A DNA stretch of 64,000 bases from Protopterus annectens (Eukaryota; Chordata; Ceratodontiformes; Protopteridae), in assembly GCF_019279795.1 (NCBI RefSeq), contig NC_056731.1:862026986-862090985 (forward strand). Direction: 5' to 3'. The translations under genes and the position numbers were made by a program. Position 1 is the stretch's first letter, and every line of letters begins with the position of its first letter. Below are positions 21,924 to 33,129 of the stretch, in pieces. The notes beneath the pieces are model-generated. The model ran no database searches. It saw only the letters and a list, made by a program, of their open reading frames with translations, and had not been told where the DNA came from.

Positions 21924-22524
21924 AAGTATTTTTTTCTGGCTTTTGAATATTTACTGCTTAGCGACTGCATCTTAGCCTGTTTATACAGCTCTGCATTCTA
22001 TTTAAACTGTTTTTGTGTTGATTAACTGTTTTGCACTCTTAAAAGTTATTTGTTGCTTAATTTTACCTGTAGGCTAACACACTCAAGTGTGCTAGCGCTT
22101 AAAAGCATTTATAGCATTTACTGTCTGTTTTTTCCTTGTCTCTGTAAAAAAAAACAAAAAAATCTCTTGTTTTCCCACCTTACTAAACTAGAGTAGTCCA
22201 GTTTCAGAGTTGCTGATCCCTGGGCTTTGTTTTTAGTTCCTGTTACTGATCCATTGCCTTATTAGGAAGGAGGGAAGTTTCTTTGCTTACCAGTGGGAGT
22301 GGGAAGCACTGAGCGGCCTTTTTGTCCGAATTGGTGAAGTTTCAGCCAGAAACTAGTAGTCCATTGGTCGTTTTGGCCCAATTCCTATCTCCTTTCAGCC
22401 CCCTGCTATAAAACACGCTAAACACGCGTTTTCCAGCTTGTACCAACTCAGCACAGATCCTCGTGGTGGCCTGCAGAGTGATCCAAGCAGCAGAGAGCTA
22501 AAAGAGTGACTTTCTACCAGATAT
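21924..22524 (+). promoter_or_regulatory. CR1 5' promoter unit A
   Basis: First of two head-to-tail units of about 590-600 bp upstream of CR1 ORF1. Shared landmarks are AAGTATTTTTT (21924 and 22525), TAGAGTAGTCCAG (22191 and 22780) and CTGCTATAAAACACG. A TATA box (CTATAAAA, 22406-22413) lies near the end, followed by about 110 bp that could be transcribed leader. Tandem promoter units are known from mouse L1; for this element the promoter role is inferred. Confidence 0.75.
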
Positions 22525-23110
22525 AAGTATTTTTTTGTGGCTTTCCCACTGTTATTAAGCTAGCGACTGCATTTCGCCTGTTTTACTGCTACTTTAAGTG
22601 ATTTCTGCATTTTACACTGTTTATTGCACTTTAAGTTACTAATTGTTGCAAATTGTTTCTGTAGGCTACGCACTAAAGTGCGCTAGCCGATTTACAGCAT
22701 TTATAGCATTTACTGTCTGTTTTTTCCTTATCTCTGTAATAAAACAAAAAAATCTCTTGTTTTCCCGCCTTACTGAACTAGAGTAGTCCAGTTTCAGAGT
22801 TGCTGATCCCTGGGCTTTGTTTTTAGTTCCTGTTACTGATCCATTGCCTTATTAGGAAGGAGGGAAGTTTCTTTGCTTATCAGTGGGAGTGGGAAGCACT
22901 GAGCGGCCTTTTTGTCCGATTTGGTGAAGTTTCAGCCAGAAACTAGTAGTCCATTGGTCGTTTTGGGCCAATTCCTAGCTCCCTTCAGCCCCCTGCTATA
23001 AAACACGTTCACGCGCGTTAGCGCAGAGTTGCCACTGTTGCACACAAGAGCAGCGGCGGTTAAACAAGGTTAAACTATTCGGGACATCTAAATTCCACTC
23101 TTCAAATTTT
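22525..23110 (+). promoter_or_regulatory. CR1 5' promoter unit B
   Basis: Second unit, very similar to unit A through its middle (22780-23003). It has the TATA box TATAAAA at 22997-23003 and then about 310 bp of leader before ORF1. A GC-rich ACGCGCGTTAGCGC follows the TATA box, where transcription would start. Confidence 0.75.
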
Positions 23111-23315
23111 CCCTTAGAACTACCTTCCTCGAGCTGTACTGCTGATCTAACCAGCATATCCTATAACTGAAAAGTTCATCTCTACTTGATTCCCAAGTAG
23201 ACTATTCTCTATCTGTAAAGCCTAGCACTTACTCCTACAGTACTTGCACCTTGATAAAGCACTCTTATTATAGATAGTACCCTACCAGCCTAAAACCCAC
23301 TTCCCCCGGAGTCCT
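23111..23315 (+). other. CR1 5' untranslated leader
   Basis: Pyrimidine-rich non-coding leader between the second promoter unit and ORF1, with no stable long frame. Confidence 0.5.
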
Positions 23316-24314
23316 TTGAAAGTCTCTTTATCTACTACTTCTAGTATGTCAAGGGATCAGTTGCTAGTGTCCTCTCCAGCTCAACTGGTGAACCTGGGAA
23401 TATTGAGGCAATGTTATAATTGCCTCATGTACACAGAAAATCCTCTCCTTCTCCCACAAAACACAAATACATGCGAGAGATGCAACTATACGGCCAAACT
23501 GGAGGCTGAGCTCTCTCAACATAGGACTGGCAAGACCAGACAGGAGGAGAAGGTAACCACACACAATACATACCCAGTCACACATGGTACCATCACAACT
23601 TCAAATCATACACATACTCACACAAAGACATACTCGGAGGCTCTGATCAAAATTTTACCAAAACAGCAGAGGCCACCAAAGCAGACACCCAAACAACTAC
23701 CACCTCACGACCCAACACATGCAACACATAGACCACACAGTCAGAGTGTCAAACAGTCACAGCCCTTAAGGCCAAACAAAATGCCAGACACACTTGTCAT
23801 TGGTGATTCCATAGTCAGACACACTGACGTCCCGCTCACCAGACTGAGTAAGGAGAAGGTCACAGTAAGCTGCCTGTCGGGCGCTAGAATCCGCCACATA
23901 ACGCAAGCACTCAGGTCTCTCAACAGCAGGTACAAGTACGACTCAGTCATTGTCCACGCTGGTGTCAACGACCTGAGATGTACCTCCTTGGACTACATGA
24001 AAAGGGACATCGAGGAGCTCTCTGATTATGTAACCCATGCAGGTATGACCCTGACCTTGAGCAGTATCCTACCTTCACCTAGAATGATGCCACAATACAG
24101 TGATAAGATGATCAGCTTTAATAATTGGCTTAAATTCTGGTGTCATTCAAAGGGGATCCAATGTCTGTCTGCCTGGGATGACATGCTGGACAAGCCACGC
24201 TGCTTAAGGGACGGCTTGCACCTGTCACCCTGGGCTTCCGGATATTGGCAAAGGCTCTTGCCACCCCATAGTGCCTTTTTAGGCAAGGCTCAAATTCTAA
24301 ACCTACCACCCTAG
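23316..24314 (+). CDS. CR1 ORF1 protein with esterase domain
   Basis: Accessory protein of the CR1 element, 332 residues, with an intact frame. ATG at 23316 opens the frame; the ATG at 23346 (MSRDQLLV) is an alternative start. Residues 33-58 hold two CxxC pairs (CYNC and CERC), a small zinc-binding finger. A His/Pro/Thr/Lys-rich linker follows (about 80-155). From about 157 there is an SGNH-type esterase: GDSIVRHTD with nucleophile Ser165, block HAGVNDL with Asn218, and DGLHLSPWAS with Asp299 and His302. CR1-like elements are known to encode esterase and PHD-like fingers in ORF1. All catalytic positions are present. The same domain is seen, broken, at 36.0-36.3 kb. Its cellular substrate is not known to me. 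Confidence 0.88.
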   Translation: MKVSLSTTSSMSRDQLLVSSPAQLVNLGILRQCYNCLMYTENPLLLPQNTNTCERCNYTAKLEAELSQHRTGKTRQEEKVTTHNTYPVTHGTITTSNHTHTHTKTYSEALIKILPKQQRPPKQTPKQLPPHDPTHATHRPHSQSVKQSQPLRPNKMPDTLVIGDSIVRHTDVPLTRLSKEKVTVSCLSGARIRHITQALRSLNSRYKYDSVIVHAGVNDLRCTSLDYMKRDIEELSDYVTHAGMTLTLSSILPSPRMMPQYSDKMISFNNWLKFWCHSKGIQCLSAWDDMLDKPRCLRDGLHLSPWASGYWQRLLPPHSAFLGKAQILNLPP

Positions 24315-24334
24315 AACACCAAAAGGAAAAAACT

Positions 24335-24990
24335 AAGGGTAATGCTGCTCAATGCCAGAAGTCTCAATCTCAAGATGCACTTTTCGAGGCCCTTCTCAAT
24401 ATGGAGAACATTGATGTCTGTGCTGTGACAGAAACCTGGTTCAAGGCTCCTGAGAGCACCCCAGCACTAACAGGTTTCACCTCATATCATGCGTTCCGGC
24501 CCCAAAATCCGGACAACACCAAGAAAGGAGGGTGTCCATATTCATAAAGGACACCCACACCTCAAGGTTGGTGGCAACGCACGATGCATCGGAGACCATC
24601 CAGGTGCAATTAACCATAGGCAAGACTGCTCTGCAATTTGTAGCATGTTACAGGCCACCCTCTCAAACTCAGGAACCTCACATGGCCTTCCTGAAAACAT
24701 TGGAGGGATAAATGTATCTCCAAACACCATCATACTAGGTGACTTCAACTACCCTAATATAGACTGGGAACACTACTCAAGCCCGAACACTCTAACCCAA
24801 AGATTCCTGGAGTTCATAAACTCAAATGCCATGGAACAACTAGTCACCATCCCCACAAGAGGAGAAAACATACTTGATCTCATCATCACGAACATGGGAT
24901 CAAAATGTTCAACACCGAAGTATACCCCTCACTGGTGAGATCAGATCATAAACTAATCTCGCTGGAGGTCCTCATCCCGCCCCCACCTGA
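24335..24990 (+). pseudogene. CR1 ORF2 endonuclease, frameshifted
   Basis: APE-type endonuclease that nicks the target. Motifs occur in changing frames: VMLLNARSLNLKMH (about 24340), AVTETWFKAP (about 24425), VACYRPPSQ (about 24640), then the open frame ending at 24938 with ILGDFNYPNIDW, ENILDLIITN. The next block, VRSDHKLISLEV, is in another frame at about 24935. At least three frameshifts, so not translated as one protein. Confidence 0.85.
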
Positions 24991-25005
24991 AACAAAAAGA
25001 CCACA

Positions 25006-26082
25006 GTGAAAAACTTCTCAAAAGCTGATTTCACACTTCTAAAAACTAGTGTGGTCTCCTTTAAGGCCCCTGAGCCAGTGGTAAACATTACTCAAACCGC
25101 TGAATCACTTACAAATGCCTTCTACCAGCACCTACAGGACTGCATGGATCAGGCAATCCCAAACAAAACTAAGACTCTCTGTACCAAAGGCAAGCATCCA
25201 GTCTGGTGGACCCCAGCCATAAACAAGCTCTACAACAAAAGGAGGAGGCTACTACAAGATAGAGCAAAATCCTTGAAAGGTAAGACACCTTTGATCATTA
25301 TAAGTAAAAAACTAAGAGCTCTCATAAAATCATCCAAGGCAAATTTTGAGAGAAAAATCGCCAAGGACTCTAAAGACAATCATAAGGCCTTCTTTAGCTA
25401 TGTTAGAAACCTAGGAGGAAACTCCCAGATATGCTCAGAATTAGTTCAAAATGATGTGAAAATTACTGAACCTACACACATTGCTAACATACTGGCTGAC
25501 AGGTTCAGTGCAAACTTCTCCCCCCCCTCTCCCCCAAAAGGAGAGATATCTATTCCAGAGGATTGTAGCCCCCCAAACATCTCCAACGCCCAGGTGAGAA
25601 CTGCCCTCACTAAGGCAAAAAACACAGCATCCATGGGACCGGATGGTGTCCCCGGCTGTGTGCTTCATGAACTCAACGAGGAATTAAACCCACAGTTAGG
25701 ACAGCTGTTTAATCTTAGCCTCACCTTAGGATACGTACCCAAGGAGTGGCGCACGGCGACTGTGGTCCCACTTCATAAGGGCGGTGCCTCCACAGACCCT
25801 GGAATTTACCGCCCCATTAGCTTGACAAGCCTTATCTGCAAAGCCATGGAGAGGATCATAATGGAACTCATAAATAAAGACATAGGGAACTTGCAGACTT
25901 TGGATCCAACCCAGTTTGGCTTTGTCAAAGGCAGATCCTGCCTCTTAAACTTGGTTGACTTTTTCGAGACAGTCACCAAGGCCATTGATGAGGGAAAGGC
26001 AGTCCATACAGCCTACCTCGACCTGGCAAAGGCCTTGACACAATACCCCACTCAGGTATCATCGAAAAACTCATCAGCTTGA
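25006..26082 (+). pseudogene. CR1 ORF2 reverse transcriptase, first part
   Basis: Open frame of 358 residues covering the linker after the endonuclease and the first RT blocks: PVWWTPAINKLYNKRRR, MGPDGVPGCVLHEL, YVPKEWRTATVVPLHKGGA, PISLTSLICKAMERI, DPTQFGFVKGRSCLLNLV and TAYLDLAKAL. At about 26035 a single base is missing compared with the other copies (GCCTTGACAC against GCCTTCGACAC at 4.36 kb), which destroys the AFDT block and shifts the frame. Otherwise well preserved. Confidence 0.92.
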
Positions 26083-27235
26083 ATGTAAACCCATACATCA
26101 CAAGATGGGTTGCAAACTGGCTAAGTGACAGAACCCACAGGGTAAGAGTTGCTGGAGCCATGTCAGACTCAAAGCCTGTCACAAGTGGTGTCCCACAGGG
26201 CTCAGTCCTGGGTCCACTCTTGTTCGGCATCTACTTTTCTGAAGTACAAGCAAACACAGGAGGGTTATGGCTGACAAAGTTTGCAGATGACTGCAAACTG
26301 GGCCATAGTCGAAAACACATCTGACACAGATATCCTCCAGAAGGGCCTCACAGAAATGGATAACTGGTGCCAGAGCCATGGCCTGAAGTTAAACGCCAAA
26401 AATGCATAGTCATACCCTTTGGGAAAAACAAGGTTACCCCTAGCTACCATATAGGTGGCAATCCACTGAGCACAGAAAAAGTCATCAGGGATCTGGGGAC
26501 CCAAGTTGACAGTAGCCTTCGTTTGACACTCATGTTGCTAAAGTAGTTAGGAAAACCCTCTATATCGCCCACCTGATCATGAAGGGATTCACATCTAGAT
26601 CAAGGGAGGTCATCGTCCCCTGTACTCATCACTCATTAGACCTATGATTGAGTACACTGCCCGTTCGAATGTATCTGACCAGACACCTGCTGCAGCTTGA
26701 AAGGCCCCAAAAGTTCCTCACCAAAAGGATAAAGGGTCTCAAAAATATGTCTTATGCTGCCCGACTGAAAGAACTCCAGCTCTATTCAGTCTCATACCGC
26801 TTGCTCAGAGGTGACCTGTGCCTGACATATAAGGCCATGTCAAACCCAGATTTGATGAATATGCTTCACCTCAAAAAATCTAGATCCCTCAGAACCACAA
26901 GGGCGGAGACTTAAACCTTGACACGGTTATAAATAGAACGTGCTGGAGGGACAGATTCATCACCCAGAGACTCCCTATGCTGTGGAACAAAATCCTGGTA
27001 CATGTGAGGCAGAGCACCTCGCTGGCCTTGTTCAAGAGGAATCTTGACCAATGGATGAGAGATCGCAGATATACCCCAGGGATTACTTCAGTGTCACTGC
27101 TTGACAGAGGCACAGAAAAATGATAGGCATAGTTTTTATTCAAACTAAAGGGGTGGCGAAAGCCACATAACTATGGGCTAGGCTTATAAATGCCCTTGGG
27201 CAGATAGCCTAGTATGAACCTATGAACCTATGAAC
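26079..27235 (+). pseudogene. CR1 ORF2 RT end and 3' tail
   Basis: Continues after the frameshift: WVANWLSDRTHRVRVAG, TSGVPQGSVLGPLLFGIYF and the catalytic FADDCKLG at about 26282-26305. A further shift follows, then WCQSHGLKLNAK, and in 26648-26914 RPQKFLTKRIKGL and YRLLRGDLCLTYKAM. The 3' end holds GGGTGGCGAAAGCCAC, AGCCTAGTATG and finishes with ATGAACCT repeats (about 27212-27236), the usual short-repeat end of CR1 elements instead of poly-A. Confidence 0.9.
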
Positions 27236-27239
27236 ATAC

Positions 27240-27624
27240 AGTGCAGTTTGAGACTGGCTTCATGGCTTAGAGGGATGTAACCCTTATTGCAACTCAAGTG
27301 ACCGGGGATCATTTAGTGTTCCTGGCACTAGAGGTTCCAAGCAAGGAGTGAAGAGGTGTGGCCCACTCAGCTGTCTTGGTCAGGGACAGTAACAGGTTTT
27401 TAGGGAGTGTGTGTGTGTGTGTGTGTGTGTGGGGGGGTGTCCCTGCAAAAAAAAAACAACAAAATAATTTTTTCACCCTTCTGTTTTTCAGGCATTTTTT
27501 TTCCTCTCAGCTTTCAATGTTTCAAAGTAGAACTGGGATATTTCTGTGTGTATTTCATGACTGGTTGCTGATTTTTTTTTTCTTTTCAATTTTTTGAAAA
27601 TGGTGTTTTGATCTGGAGAACACA
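27240..27624. other. Non-coding stretch
   Basis: Short GT run (27404-27431) with a G-run, then T-rich sequence. No gene seen. Confidence 0.5.
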
Positions 27625-29330
27625 TTTTTTTTCAAACATCTTTATTGAATTATCACTTGTGACACAGGCAAATTTACATTCATATAAAAGTAATCAAACT
27701 ATATTAACATAACAAACATTATACTTCACATATATTGTTATATATCATATAACCGAAGAAATATTATATAAATTATTCAAGTCCTGCTTTTTTTTTAAAC
27801 AAGAATCATCTTCATTAAACCATCACTTACTTACTACATGGGCAATCATACATTTATATAAATCAAAACAAACCACACCAACACAATCCTAGTTGCAAGC
27901 ATTTTACATCACAAACCACACTGACATACTCCAAGCTGCAAACATTATATCTCACTTATAATCTACCCACTCACTCAAACATTACATAGCTCATTTATGT
28001 CCTGCTGCCTTTTAGGCCTCATTCCTCCCTTGTAAGTACTGTTCCCACAATTCCCATTTTTCTTATGTAGTTTGATGTTACCCTTTCCTAAAGATCTCAA
28101 TTCCAGTTGTTCTGTCTCTGTTACTATATTTACTACTTCCTGTATAGTTGGTTTAGATTTTGATTTCCATTTTCTAGTAATTGTTTTTTTAGCAACCACC
28201 ATTATGAGACAAAGCAAGGCCTTACCATGTCTAGGCAATTCCAATTCTGTATTATAGCTCAGAAAAATCATCTCCCTCATCAAACCAATCTGCCCACCCA
28301 GCAGCTCAGTCAGTGCATCCCGCAGGGAATCCTTAAAGTCCGCCAACTCACCGCACTCCTAAAAAATATGTTCCCAGTTACATCTTTCTTCCCCATCACA
28401 CCTCCAACATTTACTGTCTACCTGAGGAAAAATTCTCTGGAGTCTGCTTGATGTATAAAAATATCCATGTAAACATTTCCAGGCAAAAATGCCAAATCTT
28501 CTACATTTTGATGCATATTTGGGAGGCATACATATATCCCCCATTGTTTCATCGTGAATTGCTTATCCAATCTCTCTTCCCAATCTTTTCTAACCTCCTC
28601 TGATTGATTCTTATAGTTATCATGCAATATTTTATATGCTCTACTAATTATTCCTTTTTTAATGGCAGCTTCTGTTCTAGAGTCTATTAAAACTATTCCA
28701 GTGCTGGTCTTTCATTTAGGACCCCCTGTTTCTTTCTCTTTGCCTATACTCTGATATTAATCCCTGATACGGAAGGCAATCTCTAACCTGCAGTCGAAAA
28801 AATTCTTGGTGTCTTCCCATTCTATCATCTTTCCCTCTCTAGGTATTTGCTCCCAATATCTTGGCTCCTTTGCCAGTTTTCTCCAAAAAATTTTGCCCCC
28901 CTTTTGTCTATTGTCTGAATCCCTAATTGCAGTCATCCCTATTGGTAGAATCTCCTTTCTCCATTCCTATATTGGTGTAGTTCTTAGAATACTTTCTGCT
29001 TCTTTATGGATCTAATATTCTGCATGATTATTGTTCTCCTTAAAGGCCTGCATCCAAAATCCTAGTCTCTCCGTGTTTCTTGAGCTTCCTTCATGTTTCA
29101 TCATCATTTCTTTCCACATTGAATTATAGTTTTCTGCTTGTGCTATGTATAGGAGTCTTAACTTTGTAGCTCTGAAATACCCTTTCAAATTAGGTAATCC
29201 CAATCCGCCCTGTTCTACCGCAAGAATCGGCTTATCCCACTTGACGCTTGCTGTATTTTCCTCCCAGATAAAGTCCTTTAGCTCTTTTATGAATTGCTAC
29301 CCACAACTTCTCCTCTGGTTGTGGAGGGTA
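27625..29330 (-). pseudogene. L1/Tx1-type LINE, 3' half of ORF2
   Basis: Minus-strand remnant of an L1-superfamily ORF2 C-terminal region. Near 29200, LGLPNLKGYFRATKLRLLYI is the typical L1 block after the RT. At 28540-28360, KCLHGYFYTSSRLQRIFPQV, CWRCDGEE and WEHIF form the C-terminal zinc-like block. Then 28346-27975 continues with LIMVVAKKTITRKWKSKSKP. Frames change between blocks, so it is dead. The 3' end has AATAAA (complement of 27641-27646) followed by a short poly-A (complement of 27625-27632), as in L1. The 3' UTR sequence next to it is partly repeated at about 27786-27960. Confidence 0.82.
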
Positions 29331-29339
29331 CATTTTTTA

Positions 29340-29880
29340 GGGGTTTTCTTTCCCTAGGGGAAAAGGAGTTGAAAGGAAAAGTGAAAGACAATTATTATTT
29401 TTAGGGGAATTTTTTTTTGCGAAAAATACAGTATTTGGTGGATTTAAGAGTTAGGCTGGTAGGAGGTTTTTTCTTGTTAGAATTATGCATTTGGAAACTG
29501 CATTACAGTAAGTTATGGTTTGCAGACATTTTCAACAGTTGCTTGTAGTGAGATTGATATACAGACTGGAGGTCTACAAGCATTATGTTAACTGCTGTGA
29601 TGCTGCTAAGGACATGTTGCTAACCTGGATTCTTCAAGTTCTACTTTTTTAAATTTTATTGTGGTGTTAAACTCTTGTATCACGTGTTTACAAGTTGAAA
29701 GAATGGGTGGTATTTATATTTTACTATACTTTCATGCTGTACTTGTGAAATAGCTTGTATTTTTTTTTTTACAGATTTCCGGCATTAATTTCTTAATATG
29801 AAATAAGGTTTGGGTGGCATGTTTTTTACATCTGGGGTGGACTTTTTTGCAGTTTCTTTTTTATATATTCAGGACATTGC
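29340..29880. other. Non-coding stretch, T-rich
   Basis: T-rich sequence with homopolymer runs and no coding signal. Confidence 0.5.
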
Positions 29881-29888
29881 ACGGGCTG

Positions 29889-29927
<39 letters not shown>

Positions 29928-29931
29928 AAAT

Positions 29932-30006
<75 letters not shown>
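29889..30006. repeat. (AT)n and (AC)n compound microsatellite
   Basis: ATATAT run to about 29927, then an uninterrupted CA tract from about 29934 to 30005, ending 119 bp from the GMPR exon donor. Confidence 0.95.
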
Positions 30007-30009
<3 letters not shown>

Positions 30010-30124
30010 TTCAACTACATCTGTGGTTATATACATCTACTCACTGATTCTGGCATGTAACTTGCCTCACTGTTCATTTATGTTATACTAAATTTTTTTT
30101 GCCATTCAGGCTACATTCTCTTAC

Positions 30125-30284
30125 CTGTATTCGGCCACTCCCCCAACATATTTCTTCATGGCTGTGTCTGAGCTCATTCCATAGAAAAGTTTGATTTTTT
30201 CCCCATTTTTCTCTATAATTTCTCCTGCACACTGATCGTGGCCTGCAAACATTCCTCCCAGCATCACAAAATCAGCTCCAGCTC
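30125..30284 (-). CDS. GMPR: GMP reductase internal exon
   Basis: Host exon of 160 bases. GMP reductase converts GMP to IMP with NADPH in the cytosol, balancing the purine pool. The minus-strand reading gives [19 protein letters not shown], then [18 protein letters not shown] and GGVAEYR: the C-terminal part of the barrel and the GMSS loop shared by GMPR and IMPDH, with GMPR-type wording ([15 protein letters not shown]). Acceptor TTTTCAG precedes base 30284 and donor GTAAGA follows base 30125. The exon begins in phase after one base of a Gly codon and ends with two bases of the Arg codon. No stop or frameshift. GMPR and GMPR2 cannot be separated with certainty from this exon. Neighbouring exons are not in the window, so introns are large and full of transposons. 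Confidence 0.92.
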
Positions 30285-30332
30285 CTGAAAATGCATGCAA
30301 AGAAACAGAGAGTGAGTGTGAAGTTATTCTCA

Positions 30333-33125
30333 CTATTCTCTACATTAAACATTAGTGCACATCACTAGGAGAGATCCAATCTAGGGATGCAACAGTATCT
30401 TTTAGGAGCAGACTCTCTTATAAATGCACTGTTCCTATTAATAATAGGCCAAAACTACGGAGTACAGAGTAAGGGTGGAAACGTGTGCTAAACTTTAATC
30501 ACTATCACTATATTTAGGTTCATTTTAATGTAGTGATATCATTTTCTCTACACTGGGCTACAGAGCTGATGAAAGTACTTTTATATACTGATACACAGTA
30601 TCATCTCCAACCAGTTTTCTGTGCCTTAACTGCAGGGACAGATGGATGAAGCCTTGACTTTGACCCAAGTGACCCCTGTTTGACTAGCAACATGGGTGCT
30701 GAAGGTACTGGGCAGGACACAATGAGCCTGAGTGGTCAACTCCACCTTGCTCATACTGGAATGGGTACAGGCAGTTAGGCCTGCCTGCCACATCTGCAAT
30801 GCCTACTTGTAGACAGATTCTTACTGGGTGAACTGTCAGAGAGGCTTTTGCTGCATAATCATTGCTCAAACAACTGAGCTGGGGAGTTGACATATTTGGG
30901 AGCACACATGTCTCTCCCTGACTGGGCAGCTATTGTGAGGCTATGTACATGAAGGAATTTAGGTGGGTACCTCCTTAGAAGCAGTAAACAACCCCCTCTC
31001 CCTAATGACTAGCTTTTATTGAACAATGGAAAAGAAAGAATGAAATGGCTACCCTGAATGGGAACAATGTCAGTACAGCTCTCACCCAGTGCAAGGAATG
31101 CACATCTCTCACCTGTGTAGGAATGAATGAACTGATCGGACCAGCGGTGTAGCAAGGGCAGAGTGGTGGGAGAGGTCTGCTTTGGGTGTAATCAGATTAG
31201 GGGACGCATTAAGCAGGGCAAAGGGGGTGGCTGGCCCCAGTGCACGGCTTTAGGGTTTGTGGCAGATAATGAAGGTGCAGCAGTGCAGTAACCATGCAGT
31301 ACTAACACTAAGACAGAAATAACAATCGGTATTTGAGATCACAGCTAAAGGACTGAAGTGAAGCACTTCATATTTTATTTGTAACAAGCCTCATCCTACA
31401 GCTGTAGCAAGCAGGTTGCTATAGCGTCAAAACAGAAGGTGCTGCTTTTTTCTCCTGTTTTTGCTCCTCAACTTAAAGTTGATGAGTGGCAGGCCAGGGA
31501 AATGCACCTGGAGCCAATTAACTTAGGTGCACCACTGGCTAGGTCTCAGAAGTGGGAGCCTTTGGGTACCCTTAGGGAGTGCTGGGGGTAAAAAAAAATG
31601 CCACAATCATTATCATTCAGTTAATGCTCTCTCCACCTACATGTGTGTTATAGAACGAATTCTGAAGTGCATCAGCAGGCAAGAGACAGCATAGCACAGA
31701 AACTGCATGAAAAGGTATAAGTTCACAAGCTAAAGCAAAGTATTTCCATGCATTTTCCTCCAGTACTTAGGAACAAAAACATGACACTGAAGTTATCCTA
31801 CAGGATATAATAAAGCATTAAACAATTATGCACTTTCACAACAAATTTAACGTCTTTGTATATAATTTTGGAATTAGTTTAAGTATCTTGACAACAATGC
31901 TTTATTCATTTGCAATTTTACATAAAGCTGAAATTTTCCTCTGTTATGTTTGTTTGTTTGTTTTCGTCAATACCATGCAGTTTCCTAGCTGATTTAAAAT
32001 GAATTTATCTAGGAAACATGGCAAGAAAATTGGCATGAACTCTGTAGACAAAGCTACGTTTCTCTGAGACTCTGTCTTGTGGTGCAGAATTACTCTTGAA
32101 AGTTTTATGAAAAGAAACTACTTATTAACAGTAGATAATAAGCTCTATAACTGCCATTGGATCAAAATTATTTCATGGTGTAATGCCTGGACTTAAATTT
32201 TAAAAACTCAGATATGGATAACTGGGATCACTTGCTTTGACAGCATTCACTGAATGAACTAGCTAAACAGTCTAATTTAATTAAAAAGCACTGGATGAAA
32301 ATGCTAAGCCATCATAAATCATAAACAAGATGCTCTAGATTTAGGGCAATTTTGAGACACAGGGGCCAGAGGCATCAAAATTGAACTGCATCAGTCTCAG
32401 CCCATTTATTCCTTCATACAAGGAGTATATACCCATACTGTTTAAAGGTGGCAGCTGTGCGGAAAGATATCATTCAGGCAACCTTGTACCCTCATTGGCA
32501 TTCCACTAACTGAAGGTGTTGATATTAAACCTGTACCACTCCCCTAGTAGTAATGCATCCACCTGCATTCACTGCAGAGTCACCTATGCCCCTCTATCCT
32601 GTGCATGCAGTCACCCTTACAAGCAAGGACATGGCCTACAATTGCTGGCTTGAGTAGAAACAGCACGTTCTTCCCAAAATGATGTCCTGCTTTTCATGCT
32701 CAGTCCTTCTGCCCTAGTACTGGAGTGGCAGTGGGTCAGCTGGGAGATACCACATCATCTTCCCCAATGTCATAACAGTTAAATTTCATTTTTCTCCTGC
32801 CAGACTGTGGTGTCAACCGATCCACAAATTGAACTTGGATCACCTGGGGCCTAGTCAGGGCTTTATCGATCTGTAAAACAGAGTGGGTTTATACATGCGA
32901 AAAGTGAAACACTCAATACATTTAAGCCATTAGAAGGTGTGGAATGAATAAAAGGAGAATTCAGGAGATGTAACAGCCTGTAAATGAGATTATAAAATGG
33001 CAAGAAGAAGTTCTTTGAGTACTGCAATATGGCTGTTAAGCACTTTTTCATATATGTAAAATATAGAATTATATATACGAAAGAAGCACCAAGCTAGCAA
33101 AAAGCAGATTCGACAGAAATGCTTT
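30333..33125. other. GMPR intron upstream of the exon
   Basis: Non-coding sequence without a convincing gene. A possible hAT-like short element lies at about 31139-31541 (CCAGCGGTGTAGC against GTGCACCACTGG). Other reading frames are short and lack motifs. Being upstream of the exon on the minus strand, this should be intron. Confidence 0.5.
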
Positions 33126-33129
33126 GGTT

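Noticed and set aside
31139-31541. Possible hAT-type short element with CCAGCGGTGTAGC and GTGCACCACTGG ends
   Set aside because: Ends match only partly and no convincing 8-bp target duplication is visible.
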